Source: Phymatolithon calcareum (lineage: Eukaryota > Rhodophyta > Florideophyceae > Hapalidiales). From it: a stretch of DNA of 64,000 nucleotides. A program made the translations under genes and the position numbers. The stretch lies in the NCBI GenBank assembly GCA_977006965.1, contig OZ345369.1, positions 1,860,001-1,924,000 on the forward strand. Reading direction: 5' to 3'. This document shows, one piece after another, positions 45,101 through 55,811 of this stretch. Every line of letters begins with the position of its first letter. Within the stretch, counting starts at the first letter, position 1. The notes under the pieces were generated by a model, which worked only from the letters and a program-made list of their open reading frames with translations, was not told the origin of the DNA and searched no databases.

Positions 45101-47190
45101 GGCGGAACAGCAGAGATATGTGCGGTAGTACAGTAGGGGCTGACTAACATAGCTGTACTCGATTTCGTGAGTTTGCATGATTCATTATGTCTAGTAGAAG
45201 CGAGCCGCTCTCTCGGTACAGGGGACATGACCATTTTTACGGATTTCGAAATACATTAGTCCGCCGAGGTACAATATTTTTGATGCAGAGCTGCTTGTAG
45301 AGTTGGGATACGATAATTATCGAAGAAGCTGACTATGGAGCGATTTTCTACACTACTGGACTAGCGTTAGTTGCATGTTTCCCCCACGCCGGCGCCCCAA
45401 AGTACTGCCATAAAACCATAACCATGCACTATTTGACAAAATACAGCTTGTACAAATCCCAGAAGTATGCTGGACTTGGTTTAAATGCGTCAAGGTGTTG
45501 TGCGTGAACCACAAGTCGAACACTCAAGATAACTGGAAAACTGTTCACTCTGTTTCCCATCTACTTCCAATGTAACTTCGGATTAATAATGTTCCGATTC
45601 TACCTTCAAGCACAGTACTACTACACTTGACTATTCCCCACCACATCGACGTCTACGGTGACCATGCCACCGATCGCGACCGTGTGCGCGGGGTAAAGTG
45701 GAAGTCAAAATATTATACTGTCGCATGCTCGCGCAAGTTGACTTCATCAAGAACAAAATTCAGCATACGCTTGAGCTCACAAAACTGGGAAAACTAACCA
45801 CCTTTTCGATATCTGTGTAAGACCACGCTCGTCTGGGATTTCAAAAAAACCTGAGGCTCTTGAAGTCAACTTTATCTGCCCCTATACTCTGCCGAGGCAG
45901 ATCAAACAGCACATTCACACCATCAAAATCTCTCTCACCTTGACACACGGAAAACGGCACCCACAGCTTCTTCAACTTGATAAGCAGCATACCGAGTTCT
46001 TCGCATTTGAGGCAACAACCACTGGCGTTCTAAGCCCAAGTGTGCATGCCCTGGTTTCGAAAAGAGAAAGATGGTTCAGGAGGAAATCTTGGCACACATC
46101 CTGCTCGCAAACATCACCTACGTCATCGAAGAACAAGTTGGCCTAGATTATACAGACTTAGCCCTCGGGCATTTAAATCACCGAAGCTTTCAGGGGTTGC
46201 ACGAAGCACAGCCCGGTTAGAGCAGGAAAATTGATATAGTTGGCTGTCCCTTTAATGCTGGCGAGCGGACATCACGTAATTCAAGGACGGTGCGTGGGGA
46301 CGAATACTCTCTAACCTTCCCCACTGACTGGTCGAAGCCTTACCTCATCGCACTGTATCCACGCTGCGGGTAAGGTGCGTGTGTTTCAGCTGTACGTTTT
46401 TGACGGACCGCTCTTGTCGCCTGCGAGGGCAGTACGCCGCTTCATGCCAAAATGCCGCTCTTTTGTTTAGAATTTGTTTAGGACAAAACCCGAGCTAAAA
46501 TTTGAAGATGCAATTTTAGTACTTTGATCCAAAATTGAAAGTGGGCATACCTCTACGCGTTTGCCAACCACAGAACAAAAAGTTATGGATAATGTTCTAG
46601 TAACCATAAGACCTGTCCGAAAACAGTTTTCATACGTTGTCTTACAAATGATGAGCACTGGAGAGAGGATGATTGCGTTCTTGTCTATACCGTGACACCT
46701 GTCCGGAAGCACCACACCTGAACGCTGATGCGCATTTACTAAACCTTGCACTGTCCACGACTCTGCGTGACCTCACCCACGATGCATTGCGCAGGGAACC
46801 TTGTAGACCGGTGTAAGGCTCCATCCCACTGTTGCCCTGTACCCTTCACAGCGCACTCCCCGTGCACTTGTCTGTCGTAATGGCGGGGATCAATGCGATC
46901 ATTGCGATCATTGCGTCACCTTTGCCAATCCCTCATTTGTCACGGTTGATCCAATCGATTACCTGTTTTCACGTAATCCCCATGCTCGCTTTCTGATCCG
47001 TTCGACACGGAGCGCGTCTGGAGTGCGAGTCTGCACCTCTCTGCCGCCGCGGTCACATCGCACACTTCCTGTACCGCTTATAACTACCAGGCTGACCTGC
47101 ACACCTCCCAGTCATTGCAGTATCTGGTCGAAAGTACTTGAATTCCCTTCATCCACGTTATCAAGGTAGTGGATCAACGCAGTTTGAACA
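42197..47190. other. Spacer upstream of the nitrate transporter
   Basis: About 5 kb without a recognisable gene. It holds an 18-bp palindrome at 42998-43015 (arm GGCTACTGT) and several TACAGTA/TACTGTA strings (for example 43981-44000, 45128, 45612). A 3 x 9-bp direct repeat sits at 46888-46914. The last 300 bp should be the NRT2 promoter. Confidence 0.5.
46888..46914 (+). promoter_or_regulatory. Three tandem 9-bp units upstream of the nitrate transporter
   Basis: GATCAATGC, GATCATTGC and GATCATTGC follow one another without gaps, 277 bp before the NRT2 ATG. Iterated short units in a promoter can be clustered factor sites. The link to nitrate regulation is inference. Confidence 0.35.
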
Positions 47191-48660
47191 ATGGCAGGTG
47201 AAGATGATATCCCCAACGGGACTACTGAAGTGTCGGAGACCGAGGTGGAAACCAAGGAATTCCGTCTGCCCGTTGACGAAAATAACAAGGCCAAGGTGTT
47301 GAAAATCTGGCGGTTCCATCGACCTCACATGCGCGCCTTCCATTTTGCCTGGAGTTCTTTCTTCCTCGCCTTCTTCGGCTGGTTCGCTCTCGCGCCTCTG
47401 CAGGGCAAAATCAAAAAGCATCCTAATAATGCATTCCTCGAAGGGTCGAACTTCAAGTATCAGAACATTATCGCCGTCGCCGGCACAATCTTCATGCGGC
47501 TTCTCATCGGTCCAATTTGTGATCGCTTCGGACCTCGTCTAGCCCAATCAACCATATTGGGCATTTTCTCCCTTCCTGTTTTCCTTGTCGGTACCGCTAG
47601 AAGCTTCGCCGCATGGGCCAGTGCACGTTTCTTCATTGGATTCATTGGCGCCACCTTTGTCGTCACACAGTTCTGGACTTCCGTCATGTTCTCCAGTAAT
47701 ATTGTCGGAACCGCTAACGCCACATCCGCCGGTTGGGGAAATCTTGGAGGTGGTGTCACTCAGGCCATTATGCCGTTACTTCGCTCGGGAGTCTCGCGTG
47801 CCCGCGGTCTCACCAAGGCGCAAGATGCGAATGATGACACATCCTGGCGTATTGCCATGGTCATCCCGGCTTGTGCTTTGATTCTTATTTCTGTCGCTTT
47901 GTACTTCTTTTCCGATGATCTTCCGGATGGCAACTACAGAGATCTTCATCGGACTGGACAGAAGGAGAAGACGAATCCGTTCAAGTCTATGGGTAGAGCG
48001 GTATCCAACTGGCGCGTTTGGATTCTCTTCCTGTTGTACGCCGGATGTTTCGGAGTCGAACTTCTGATGAATGCAAACTTGGCGAATTACTTTAACGGTA
48101 ACAAAGGAAAGGAAGTTTTCGATCTACCGGAATCAACTGCTGGTCTCGTCGCTGGTCTGTTTGGAATCATGAATCTTTTTGCGCGCTCTCTGGGAGGAAT
48201 TGGATCGGACCTGCTTGCCAAGAAGTTCGGTCTCCGTGGACGTCTGTGTTGGTTCTTCACTGTGCAGTTGCTCGAGGGTATTTTCTTCGTCGTTTTCTCT
48301 CAGTTGAAAACCATTGCCTCTGCCATTCCAATGCTCCTGCTCTTCTCGCTTTGCGTACAAATGGCGGAGGGAGCCACGTTTGGTATTGTGCCATTCGTCG
48401 ACCCTGAGATCACTGGTGCCGTATCCGGAATTGTCGGAGCGGGTGGAAATTTCGGCGCGGTTACTGGTGGCTTCCTCATCAGTAACACATATAGGGGAAT
48501 TTCGACTGGGTTCCGCAACCTTGGGTTCATTGTGATTGGAAGTGCGTTCCTCGTGCCGCTATTGCATTTCCCCAAGTATGGCAGCATGTTCCTGGCTCCG
48601 AAGGAGGCTGGTATTGTGGAGGAGGATATAAACGACAAGGATGTGGTTGTCGACAATTAA
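47191..48660 (+). CDS. NRT2: NRT2/NarK-type high-affinity nitrate transporter
   Basis: A single exon of 489 aa with about 12 membrane helices, of the MFS nitrate/nitrite porter family. Two nitrate-signature segments are present: A-G-W-G-N-L-G-G-G-V-T (helix 5) and G-A-G-G-N-F-G-A-V-T-G-G (helix 11). The MFS loop motif is R-L-L-I-G-P-I-C-D-R-F-G-P-R (helices 2-3), and H-F-A-W-S-S-F-F-L-A-F-F-G-W-F-A in helix 1 is typical of the family. Expected function: proton-coupled nitrate uptake at the plasma membrane. The N-terminal tail (about 45 aa) is hydrophilic and acidic. It has no adjacent nitrate-assimilation gene in this window. Confidence 0.97.
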   Translation: MAGEDDIPNGTTEVSETEVETKEFRLPVDENNKAKVLKIWRFHRPHMRAFHFAWSSFFLAFFGWFALAPLQGKIKKHPNNAFLEGSNFKYQNIIAVAGTIFMRLLIGPICDRFGPRLAQSTILGIFSLPVFLVGTARSFAAWASARFFIGFIGATFVVTQFWTSVMFSSNIVGTANATSAGWGNLGGGVTQAIMPLLRSGVSRARGLTKAQDANDDTSWRIAMVIPACALILISVALYFFSDDLPDGNYRDLHRTGQKEKTNPFKSMGRAVSNWRVWILFLLYAGCFGVELLMNANLANYFNGNKGKEVFDLPESTAGLVAGLFGIMNLFARSLGGIGSDLLAKKFGLRGRLCWFFTVQLLEGIFFVVFSQLKTIASAIPMLLLFSLCVQMAEGATFGIVPFVDPEITGAVSGIVGAGGNFGAVTGGFLISNTYRGISTGFRNLGFIVIGSAFLVPLLHFPKYGSMFLAPKEAGIVEEDINDKDVVVDN

Positions 48661-49022
48661 GTTGCATCCATTTTCTTGTCGATCGGGTCACCCTGGGCGA
48701 CGCAGTGCCGGATGACAAGCGCGGTCTAAGATGGCGGCGGTCGGTCGATCGGTCGTGCGTGATCCACACGGTGCTCCCCCTCTAGTCAACAGGACTGTTT
48801 TTATGTTTAATATATTTTGACTCTTTAAGGTTCAGTTCAGTTTCATGTCTCCTGTATGCACTTTACAACCGTTTTTCATTGAGCTTCATGTTGCCCTCGT
48901 CAAATTTTCGTAAATTAAGGACAAGTCGTCAGTCTTTGCTCTCCTTCCTACTATACTGTACCTTGACTTCAACTCTCAAACACAAGAGATATCGAGCTTT
49001 CTGAGAGCAGTTGCGCAAACGG
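48661..49022. other. NRT2 3' flank
   Basis: About 360 bp between the NRT2 stop and the retroposon at 49023. It should contain the NRT2 3' UTR. No gene seen. Confidence 0.5.
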
Positions 49023-49145
49023 GTTGATTTCTTGTTACTTTTTCTTCGCAGGAGCAGAGCCGCCCTAGTGAGGGTAACACCTGAGGAAGCCTTGCCCGTA
49101 TATTCGTATGACTGTGGGGCAGTGAAAAAATTGCAATAAAAAAAC
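49023..49145 (+). mobile_element. Short retroposon (family C) with 13-bp TSD
   Basis: A 123-bp segment flanked by GTTGCGCAAACGG at 49010-49022 and 49146-49158. It contains CTGAGGAAGCCTTGCCCGTA ... ACTGTGGGGC and ends in an A-rich tail (TTGCAATAAAAAAA). It shares its 3' block with 29843-30066 and with the truncated copy at the window end. No coding capacity. Confidence 0.85.
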
Positions 49146-49559
49146 GTTGCGCAAACGGTTCTGAATCTCATATCTGCGTAAGACTCATTTCCAAGAGTAA
49201 GAATGCGAGATCGATATGCACAATGCGCGATCGGAGAAGGTTTGGGCCGTATAGGAAGCGTCACTAACCAGGTATCAATCATCTGAGACCCTAGGAAGAG
49301 CTGCCTTGTTGCTGACAGAGACTCCCTTGAAGTCCATTTATGGACATCATTCATTGTGCGTCGTCCCCTATACAATGGGCAATGCTTGCGGAGGCAGAGT
49401 TTCAAGGGTTTGCAATTCATTTCCACTATCATGTCTTTAGTCAGATTTCGGCACCAAGTTTTGATCTTTGTATTCGCTTGACACTTTGCGGTACCGCTTT
49501 TTGGACCGACATCGCTAATCCGCTCCAAGACGTGTCCAGTCCAGTGTTGTAACAAGTCT

Positions 49560-50010
49560 CTAGCGCGTAATATCTCGTCGATAGTGGGGATGCTTGAGCC
49601 GTCAGGCCTTGATCTTCCGGATATTGTCGATAGTTGGTTTAAGGTTCTTTTTGCACTTGTTTGACTGGCTTCCTCGAGAAGAGTTCGTATCCCACGAGAG
49701 CCAAGAAGCGTCTGTCCACCACATCCACTGCGATCCTCGTCTTCCCCTAACCATCCGCGAATTGGACTTCATGCGGTTGGAAACAAGGTGATCGAGGCTT
49801 GTGACGCCGTAAGGATGCGCGAGCGCAAGCGTCGCAAAGAAAACATATTTGTAGAACTGGCCTTCGGCAGATTCGATTGTCAATGGCACTCGATTTTTTC
49901 TCTGAATCACGTGTAGAGCATTTTTACATTGTGAGGGAATAACGGACTCCAAGATCCTGATCCATGTAGCCGGTTTGAATCCTCGAACAAGAATTTCCAT
50001 ATCCCAAAAT
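49560..50010 (-). pseudogene. LINE family B reverse-transcriptase fragment (second copy)
   Basis: On the minus strand, P-A-T-W-I-R-I-L-E-S-V-I is followed about 30 residues later by L-T-I-E-S-A-E-G-Q-F-Y-K-Y-V-F. These match the fragment at 28920-29730 in order and spacing. The rest is broken by stops and frameshifts. The reading toward 49200 is too degraded to assign. Confidence 0.5.
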
Positions 50011-50446
50011 TTACGTATCCATCACGCAGCATTTCATTCTCTTGATGTACCCGTGTCACCTGCGCGCCTCATTTTTCTTGATTCTCACATGATAGAATAG
50101 CCTCCATTCTTGATGCAGCTCCCGTCCCGCGGGGTAAAACGGACCTCGCTCTGTCCTGGTTTTGAATATGGTGCTATTTTCACTTGTCCCGGTCGTCGCT
50201 GCATCAAGTTCTTTGTGCTGTCCTTGTCCATTCCTGTAGCCCGCGTTTGTTTAGAACTGCGGTCTTTTGATCGACGTTGGCGCAAAAAGATGACTGTTGA
50301 TTTAGTCGTGCCTACTTCATGCTTCCCCGCTGTTGGAGAGGGCTTGCTTTCATAAGTAGTCTAACCACAGAGAGTGTGTCAGTAGTGGTCCACTGTTCGT
50401 GAAACAATTAAACTGCATCACTTGATGACTAACAGTGAACAGCAAA

Positions 50447-51073
50447 GATTTTCCTCCCTTCGGTTGCTGCGAAGCGACCCATCCCGAAAAGGGTGTGTAG
50501 GAGGCAGCGAACGTACTCGGAGAAGCAATAGGTTTCTCCAACAAACTCCTTGGCAGAATGCAGTCTGGACATGGTGACCCCTTAATTCCTGTCAACCACC
50601 GTGTCCATATTGCCTGGGCCCGCTTTCAAGACCTCAAACAAATTCTGACCGATGGAAAACTATTCTCAGGTCTACGTCTCCGTGTTTTGGCTCCTCTGAT
50701 GTATTAACTCTCCTTATGGCTGTGAATCATGGAAGCTGACAGAACCAGTGCGGCAGAAACTCAAGTCAACAGGTGCTAAGATGCTATCGAGAATAGTGGA
50801 GAGACCAATAGCCGACGAAGCCAGGACATCCACCATCGACGTGGTAATGCGGGCCAGAGACGTGCGATGGAATTGGCTTCGACAAATTCTTAGAATGGGC
50901 GAGCGGCGCCTGGTTCGCCAAGTGCTGCTACAATGCGTCAGACCAACGCCAGGATCAATCTTTGGACTAGGCGTGAAAGCCGACGTCAAAATCGCTATCG
51001 ATAGGATAGAATGGAAGAAACTTAGGCCCTCGAATCGCTGCTAGCCCACTAGGCGAACAGGCAAAATGAATGA
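50447..51073 (+). mobile_element. Internally deleted LINE (copy 2) with 13-bp TSD
   Basis: A 627-bp element flanked by AGTGAACAGCAAA at 50434-50446 and 51074-51086. It starts GATTTTCCT and shares the CCCTTCGGTTGCTGCGAAG leader with copy 1 at 16388. It then jumps to the RT C-terminal region: Q-D-L-K-Q-I-L-T-D-G-K-L, Y-G-C-E-S-W-K-L-T-E (a LINE RT hallmark), W-L-R-Q-I-L-R-M, R-L-V-R-Q-V-L-L-Q, and I-E-W-K-K-L-R-P-S, stop near 51044. An ATGA-rich tail follows. The endonuclease and RT catalytic core are missing. A stop near 50706 also breaks the frame. Confidence 0.88.
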
Positions 51074-51339
51074 AGTGAACAGCAAATGCACACATAGTGA
51101 AAGGGAAATGTACGATACTTTTGCTACAATACGTGTCGTGAAGCGAAACATCGTCGGCGAACAATTGCGCTTGATTGTCTGAACGGCGAATGTGTTCATG
51201 AATACATTCTATAGACACGCACTGAGTGCCCCCCTTGGATGAATCAAGTTATTGCCTCGCTGCCAGCCGACCTAACGTGCGACAGTTTCAGTGTTACACC
51301 ACCACCTTTGTTATCTCGTCAAGTATTTTTTTCTCCAAT

Positions 51340-51727
51340 AAAGGGCACACGGATGTCGCCGTGTAGTGCTGTGCAGTAGTATCATACTCGCCGGAAGCAG
51401 TGACGCTTGTTCCCAGAATGGATCCAGTCCATGATTACTGTATATGATATGAGCCTCTTAGATATCTAAGATGCTCATGCTCATGGAGATTAATATCTCT
51501 GAAAAATCGCTCGACGAGTTACAGTACTTTTCGTTACACGGTTTTTGAGTAGATTAGTGAAGCTACAAAGAGAGTAGCGGCTGAAACGCATCTCCGTTGC
51601 AGACTCATGAGTATTCTTGAGGGCGTTTAATAAATTCCAATTTCAAAAGAATCTTAGAGGCCCCTATTAGATGTTAACATACACTTCGTGTAACTGACAG
51701 ATATCCTGCAATAAAGAAAGAAAGGAT
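51340..51727 (+). mobile_element. SINE fragment carrying about 190 bp of extra sequence
   Basis: AAAGGGCACACGGATGTCGC begins a match to the reference SINE body, running through GAATGGATCCAGT. The match resumes at CTTAGAGGCCCCTATTAGATG and continues to the TGCAATAAAGAAAGAAAG tail. Between the two lies an insert absent from the copy at 16918, with a CTTAGATATCTAAG palindrome near its left edge. The tRNA-like head is missing. Confidence 0.8.
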
Positions 51728-53539
51728 GCCCATTGTTGCGACAAGTATGGCAACATCAGCACTTGTATTGTGGAAAACCCTCGTGATTATTGCAAAGTGG
51801 TGATGGTCCGTTATGTAAGGGTCTAGTGAAAACCTTCTCAACTGTTGGCAAACAAACAATTGGTAGACAACGCTTGGCATAAAGTCGCTTGTTACACATC
51901 ACGTGCATTACCACATGGAACCATGGTGGTTCCATGCGGTAGTACTTCTCCGTCTCATGTGCAGAAACACGTGTTGCGGTCAAGGTAGTGAACTCTACAA
52001 AATTTTCCAATTCATCTCCCCGACTCGCACCCCAGCGCAATCGAGCACTCCTCAATGTCAGCGAGTTTGCCGATGCAGAGAGTTAGAAAAAACGCACCGA
52101 AGATTATGTGGACGCACTGGCCCTCAAACGCAATGACCCTCATGCGCTGATGCCGAGTTTTAGCAGTCGGCACGGGGCCGAGACACGTTTCAGATTGCCT
52201 TCCCCGGCGAAATATAGCGCAGGTTGGGCAGGGTGTGCGCAACGGCACAAGTATGTACGTACGAAGGGATACGAAACTTCGAAAAAGAGCCTCGATCTCT
52301 ATCCACCTCTCTTGCGCGAAATCATCGTAGGCATCAGCAGTCAGCCATTAGTCGTTTAGCTCCTATTAGGGATGGTCACAGCTACGAGGAGACTCGCCCT
52401 TCCCAAGTAGTTGAGACGATCATATCCTATGAACATGCTCCAAGGGGGTAGCCGTGCTCTTTGGTTGGCAACCACCTTTCAGCTTCCATGTTCCGCTCGC
52501 GGCTGTATCGCACACAAGTCGCTCAAAGCAGACCGTGCAGTAGGCAGGCACTAGCTTGCCCCCTATTAGTCGACGTTTCGCAATGTCCCCGAAGGCGCAG
52601 ATCTGTCCGCTGCAACGTGGTAGTCTCCGACATTGACGCGAGCGTCCATTGTTGACGAAAAGAAGGCATTGTCGGCAGGGCTGTGGTTCAGGCGATGCTA
52701 GTGGGAGTGAAGTTAAAAACCGCGAGAGCGGTACCTCAGATAGGTGCATCCAAAGGCTTCATTGTGCTAGAGCGACGCAATCGCAAAAGCTTCAATGTCT
52801 ACCTTTCATCTTAAAACCCTTCTTTGCGTCCGCAAAATGGCATAGGAGATAAGGACGATTCGAGAAGCTCGGCATCTCAACTGCCCCGAGGAGTAGAGTC
52901 GCCTAAGGCCCTGAAGACGTTACGTTCCTCGGAGCACACGTGTGAAACAATATTTGTCTATTCCTGGGTCACCCACTAGACATGCACGGCATGTAAATTT
53001 TGAATCACATTGAATACAATTTCACAAATAGAATCATAATATATGGCTCATCTCATTCGGACAAAATGCCATAGCCAATACAGTGGAACCATACAGTACA
53101 GTAGAAAAGCTGGCCGCACAGGGGTGCATGATGCCCTTGCTACGGTGGACTATGAAAACTATCGTCGAATACAACTCTTCGGGGCGCATGATAGGCTGTC
53201 TACGTGTTTCCATTGGGAAACAAAGGCTGACGAAGACAAAAAAACGCAAATACTTTGAGGGCGTGAAATATTTTCTCCAAAATTGCAATTGTTAAAATCA
53301 TACACCATCTTGTTTCTTGGATCGTATTTTTTCACGCCACTGGAAATGACTGGAATGCCCACACGCCAACCTCCCTTGCACGCAATCCACTATACACCCT
53401 TGGGGGAGCACCCAAGGACCTCTTCATCCCACGCCTTGTTTGTCAATCATCCCCCCCCCCGACGTGGAGGTGACAAATTCCCTTTCCTGCTAAGCGCCTC
53501 TTGCTCTCAGCGTTGAGCGACATCCAAGGAGCTGCCGAA
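51728..53539. other. Spacer upstream of the RING gene
   Basis: No certain gene. It holds one Cys-rich ORF listed separately (52420-52749), a foldback near 51914-51936 (CATGGAACCA...TGGTTCCATG) and a run of ten C at 53451-53460. The last 200 bp should include the RING-gene promoter. Confidence 0.5.
52420..52749 (-). CDS. Weak Cys-rich ORF (109 aa)
   Basis: An ATG-started frame with C-R-Q-C, C-R-R-L-P-R-C, C-A-F-G and Y-C-T-V-C in the central 60 residues, which could bind zinc. No family recognised and no neighbouring gene supports it. It may be chance or a remnant of a zinc-finger gene. It is kept only because of the spaced CxxC pairs. Confidence 0.2.
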   Translation of the reverse strand: MHLSEVPLSRFLTSLPLASPEPQPCRQCLLFVNNGRSRQCRRLPRCSGQICAFGDIAKRRLIGGKLVPAYCTVCFERLVCDTAASGTWKLKGGCQPKSTATPLEHVHRI

Positions 53540-54911
53540 ATGGCAGGGGATAGCAATCCCCAAGAAAGACCTCTTTTGCAACGTCCTGTTCGCACGCCGC
53601 GCTCTGCGCCCTTGCCTAACATGCATTTGCACCACCCGACCCCGGAAACTCGTCTTCCTCCTCTAGTGGTTGACGTTGAATCCGAATCCTTAGAAATTCT
53701 CCCCCAACTTCCCGCTGTTGAAACTATTCCCGGTTATCATCGTGCTTCTGCGTCTTCCTCTAGCCGCGCAGGGTCCTCCTCCCGCTGCCAACCGACAGCC
53801 GCGGGCTCATCCTCGGAAGTCATTTGTCTTGATGACACTCCTGGGCGGCCATCTGCAACTCGTTCCGAATCTTCGGCGAGAAAGCTTCGTCGTCTGAATA
53901 ACAATGCTCCCGTTATTGTTGTTGACGATGAAGATGATGTTGTTCCTGTTCCTCGTCATCGCCCTGCCGCGCCTCCAGCTCCGGAGGTAGTTCCGCAGCC
54001 CCTTCCGAGCGTCCGGCGCTTAGCTCGCGCAGATTCCAACAGCTCTATTCGTCCCTTCCGTTCTCGCATCCGGTCTACCGACCGCGTCCGCCGCTACCGT
54101 GCAACCGGACCTCTCATGGGAGCTACCAGCGATGAGTCTTCAACCAGTCGTGACATGCCGTTGCTGACCACCCGCACCAGCCATATCAGGGTGCCCGTGT
54201 ATCCAGTGCCCAGTTCCTCCGTTCCCCGTCCAGCGAGATCATCACACCATGCTCATGCGCCTGTGGCCCCGTCAAACAGCGCCACTACTTCTTCTCGTGT
54301 TGCGGCTCTTTTGAGCACGTTAGGCTATGCGCGTGTGACGGGCCGGCGCTCGTTTGCTAGGAGCGGTTCGAGCAGGCCGTTGAATATTGGTGTGGATGTT
54401 TCGACTGGCCGAGGACGGCGGTCTTTTGAGCAAGAGATGTTGAATTCCATAATGCAGCATATTGCTCAGAGTGGTGGCGTGCCTATCGGCGTTGAGTTTA
54501 GATACGTTACTGAGCAGTCTCTCGACTATGAGTCCCTTGTCCGACTCGATGAGCAACTCGTGCGACAGAGAAATGCGGCGCCGAAGAACGTTATCAACTC
54601 GTTGCCCGAAGTCGTTGCTACGGAAGCTGATGTCGACATTCGCTGTGTGGTTTGTATGTGCGATGTCGAAGTGGGTGAGAAGCTGAGGGCTCTGCCTTGC
54701 AGTCACAAATATCACAAGAAGTGTATTGACGAGTGGTTCACGTACAATGGGTAAGTGCGATGTATGTGACTCCTGGACGATTTTTTCCTGGCGCATTACT
54801 GACATATTCTCTCCTTTCTGTGTTTTGTTGCGTTTTTTTCTCAGAGCTTGCCCCGTGGACAAAAAGCGAATTTGCGATTTCCAACCGGCTCGTCCCTCTG
54901 GAAGTTCCTAA
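53540..54911 (+). CDS. RING-H2 E3 ligase with SUMO-interaction-like motifs
   Basis: Two exons, 53540-54750 and 54845-54911 (GT/AG intron of 94 bp), 425 aa. The upstream open frame begins with TTG, so I take the ATG at 53540. Residues 1-350 are disordered and Ser/Pro/Arg-rich. Within them are three hydrophobic-plus-acidic stretches typical of SUMO-interacting motifs: P-L-V-V-D-V-E-S-E (41-49), V-I-C-L-D-D (94-99) and V-I-V-V-D-D-E-D-D (125-133). The C-terminal RING has C-V-V-C, P-C-S-H-K-Y-H-K-K-C, and C-P-V-D once spliced, so its eighth ligand position is Asp, as in RBX1. The layout resembles SUMO-targeted ubiquitin ligases such as Arkadia/RNF111. Convergent with uS8, 372 bp apart. Confidence 0.88.
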
Positions 54912-55283
54912 CTCGATTATCGCCAAGGTAGGTGCGGACTCTGATGATAGACTTCTTAAAGTTGCAAGAAAAGAGTAGTAGTGTTCTGAATTCAGTCGAT
55001 AGCGGGTATCGTCAACCATATAAGACTGTAGCATTCAGATGATTACAAAAGCTCGGGACATTATTGCACGCGGCACATTTAACTCTCGGCACCCTGTCAC
55101 TGCTCAGATGCCAATGATGTGGTTACTAGCTTGTGCGAAGTGCGGGTGGACCTTATCATGCAGTCTTCTTGCCCACAGTAAAAGGAACAAGTCGATGAGA
55201 ATCGCTTACTTTATGTTCTACACCGTGCCTAAAACACCGGTTAGCTTCTAAGCACGAACTGTGCACGTAAACTGGACGGTCAA
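54912..55283. other. Convergent intergenic region, RING/uS8
   Basis: 372 bp between converging stop codons, holding both 3' UTRs. No feature stands out. Confidence 0.6.
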
Positions 55284-55811
55284 TTAATAGAAAAAGCCAA
55301 GGATTTTGCCACCGGTATGCTTCCGGCGAGCCTCCTCGTGGTCCATGATTCCGTACGAAGTGGTGAGCATAACATAGCCGAACTGTCTGGACGGCAGCAA
55401 ATTCGTGACCCACTTCTCTATCTCGTTGACGCCCACATCAAATCTCGGGGAGATGACCCCGCACTTGTTGATACGGCCGACTAGGTTGACCACAATCTTT
55501 CCAGCCCTGTGGTCGTCGATATACTCGAACTCGCCAATGTAACCTGAATACGATTCGAAAAAATGCTATTGATTAGTCATCGTGACCACGCGAAATGCTA
55601 CAGGACGGAAACGAAAAATGCTCAGCAAACAAGCATTGATGCTGATGCTCACTAGAACGCGTCCCGAGGTTCAAAACTTACCATGGGATTGCATGATCTG
55701 CAAAAATTTGATGATGACCTTCGACGACGGTCGGAGTAGAACTTGACGCTTGCCGCGCTTCTCAGCATTGGACAGGGTTTTGAGGGCATCGCCCAACACG
55801 GACATCTTCAT
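55284..55811 (-). CDS. RPS15A: Cytosolic ribosomal protein uS8 (S15A)
   Basis: Two exons on the minus strand, 55811-55682 and 55543-55284, with a 138-bp GT/AG intron; 129 aa, the family length. It reads [27 protein letters not shown]. Across the splice come [21 protein letters not shown], then [12 protein letters not shown] and [15 protein letters not shown] at the end. These are uS8 landmarks. It is a core protein of the 40S subunit that binds 18S rRNA. The eukaryotic rather than plastid form is clear from its length and C-terminus. Confidence 0.97.
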
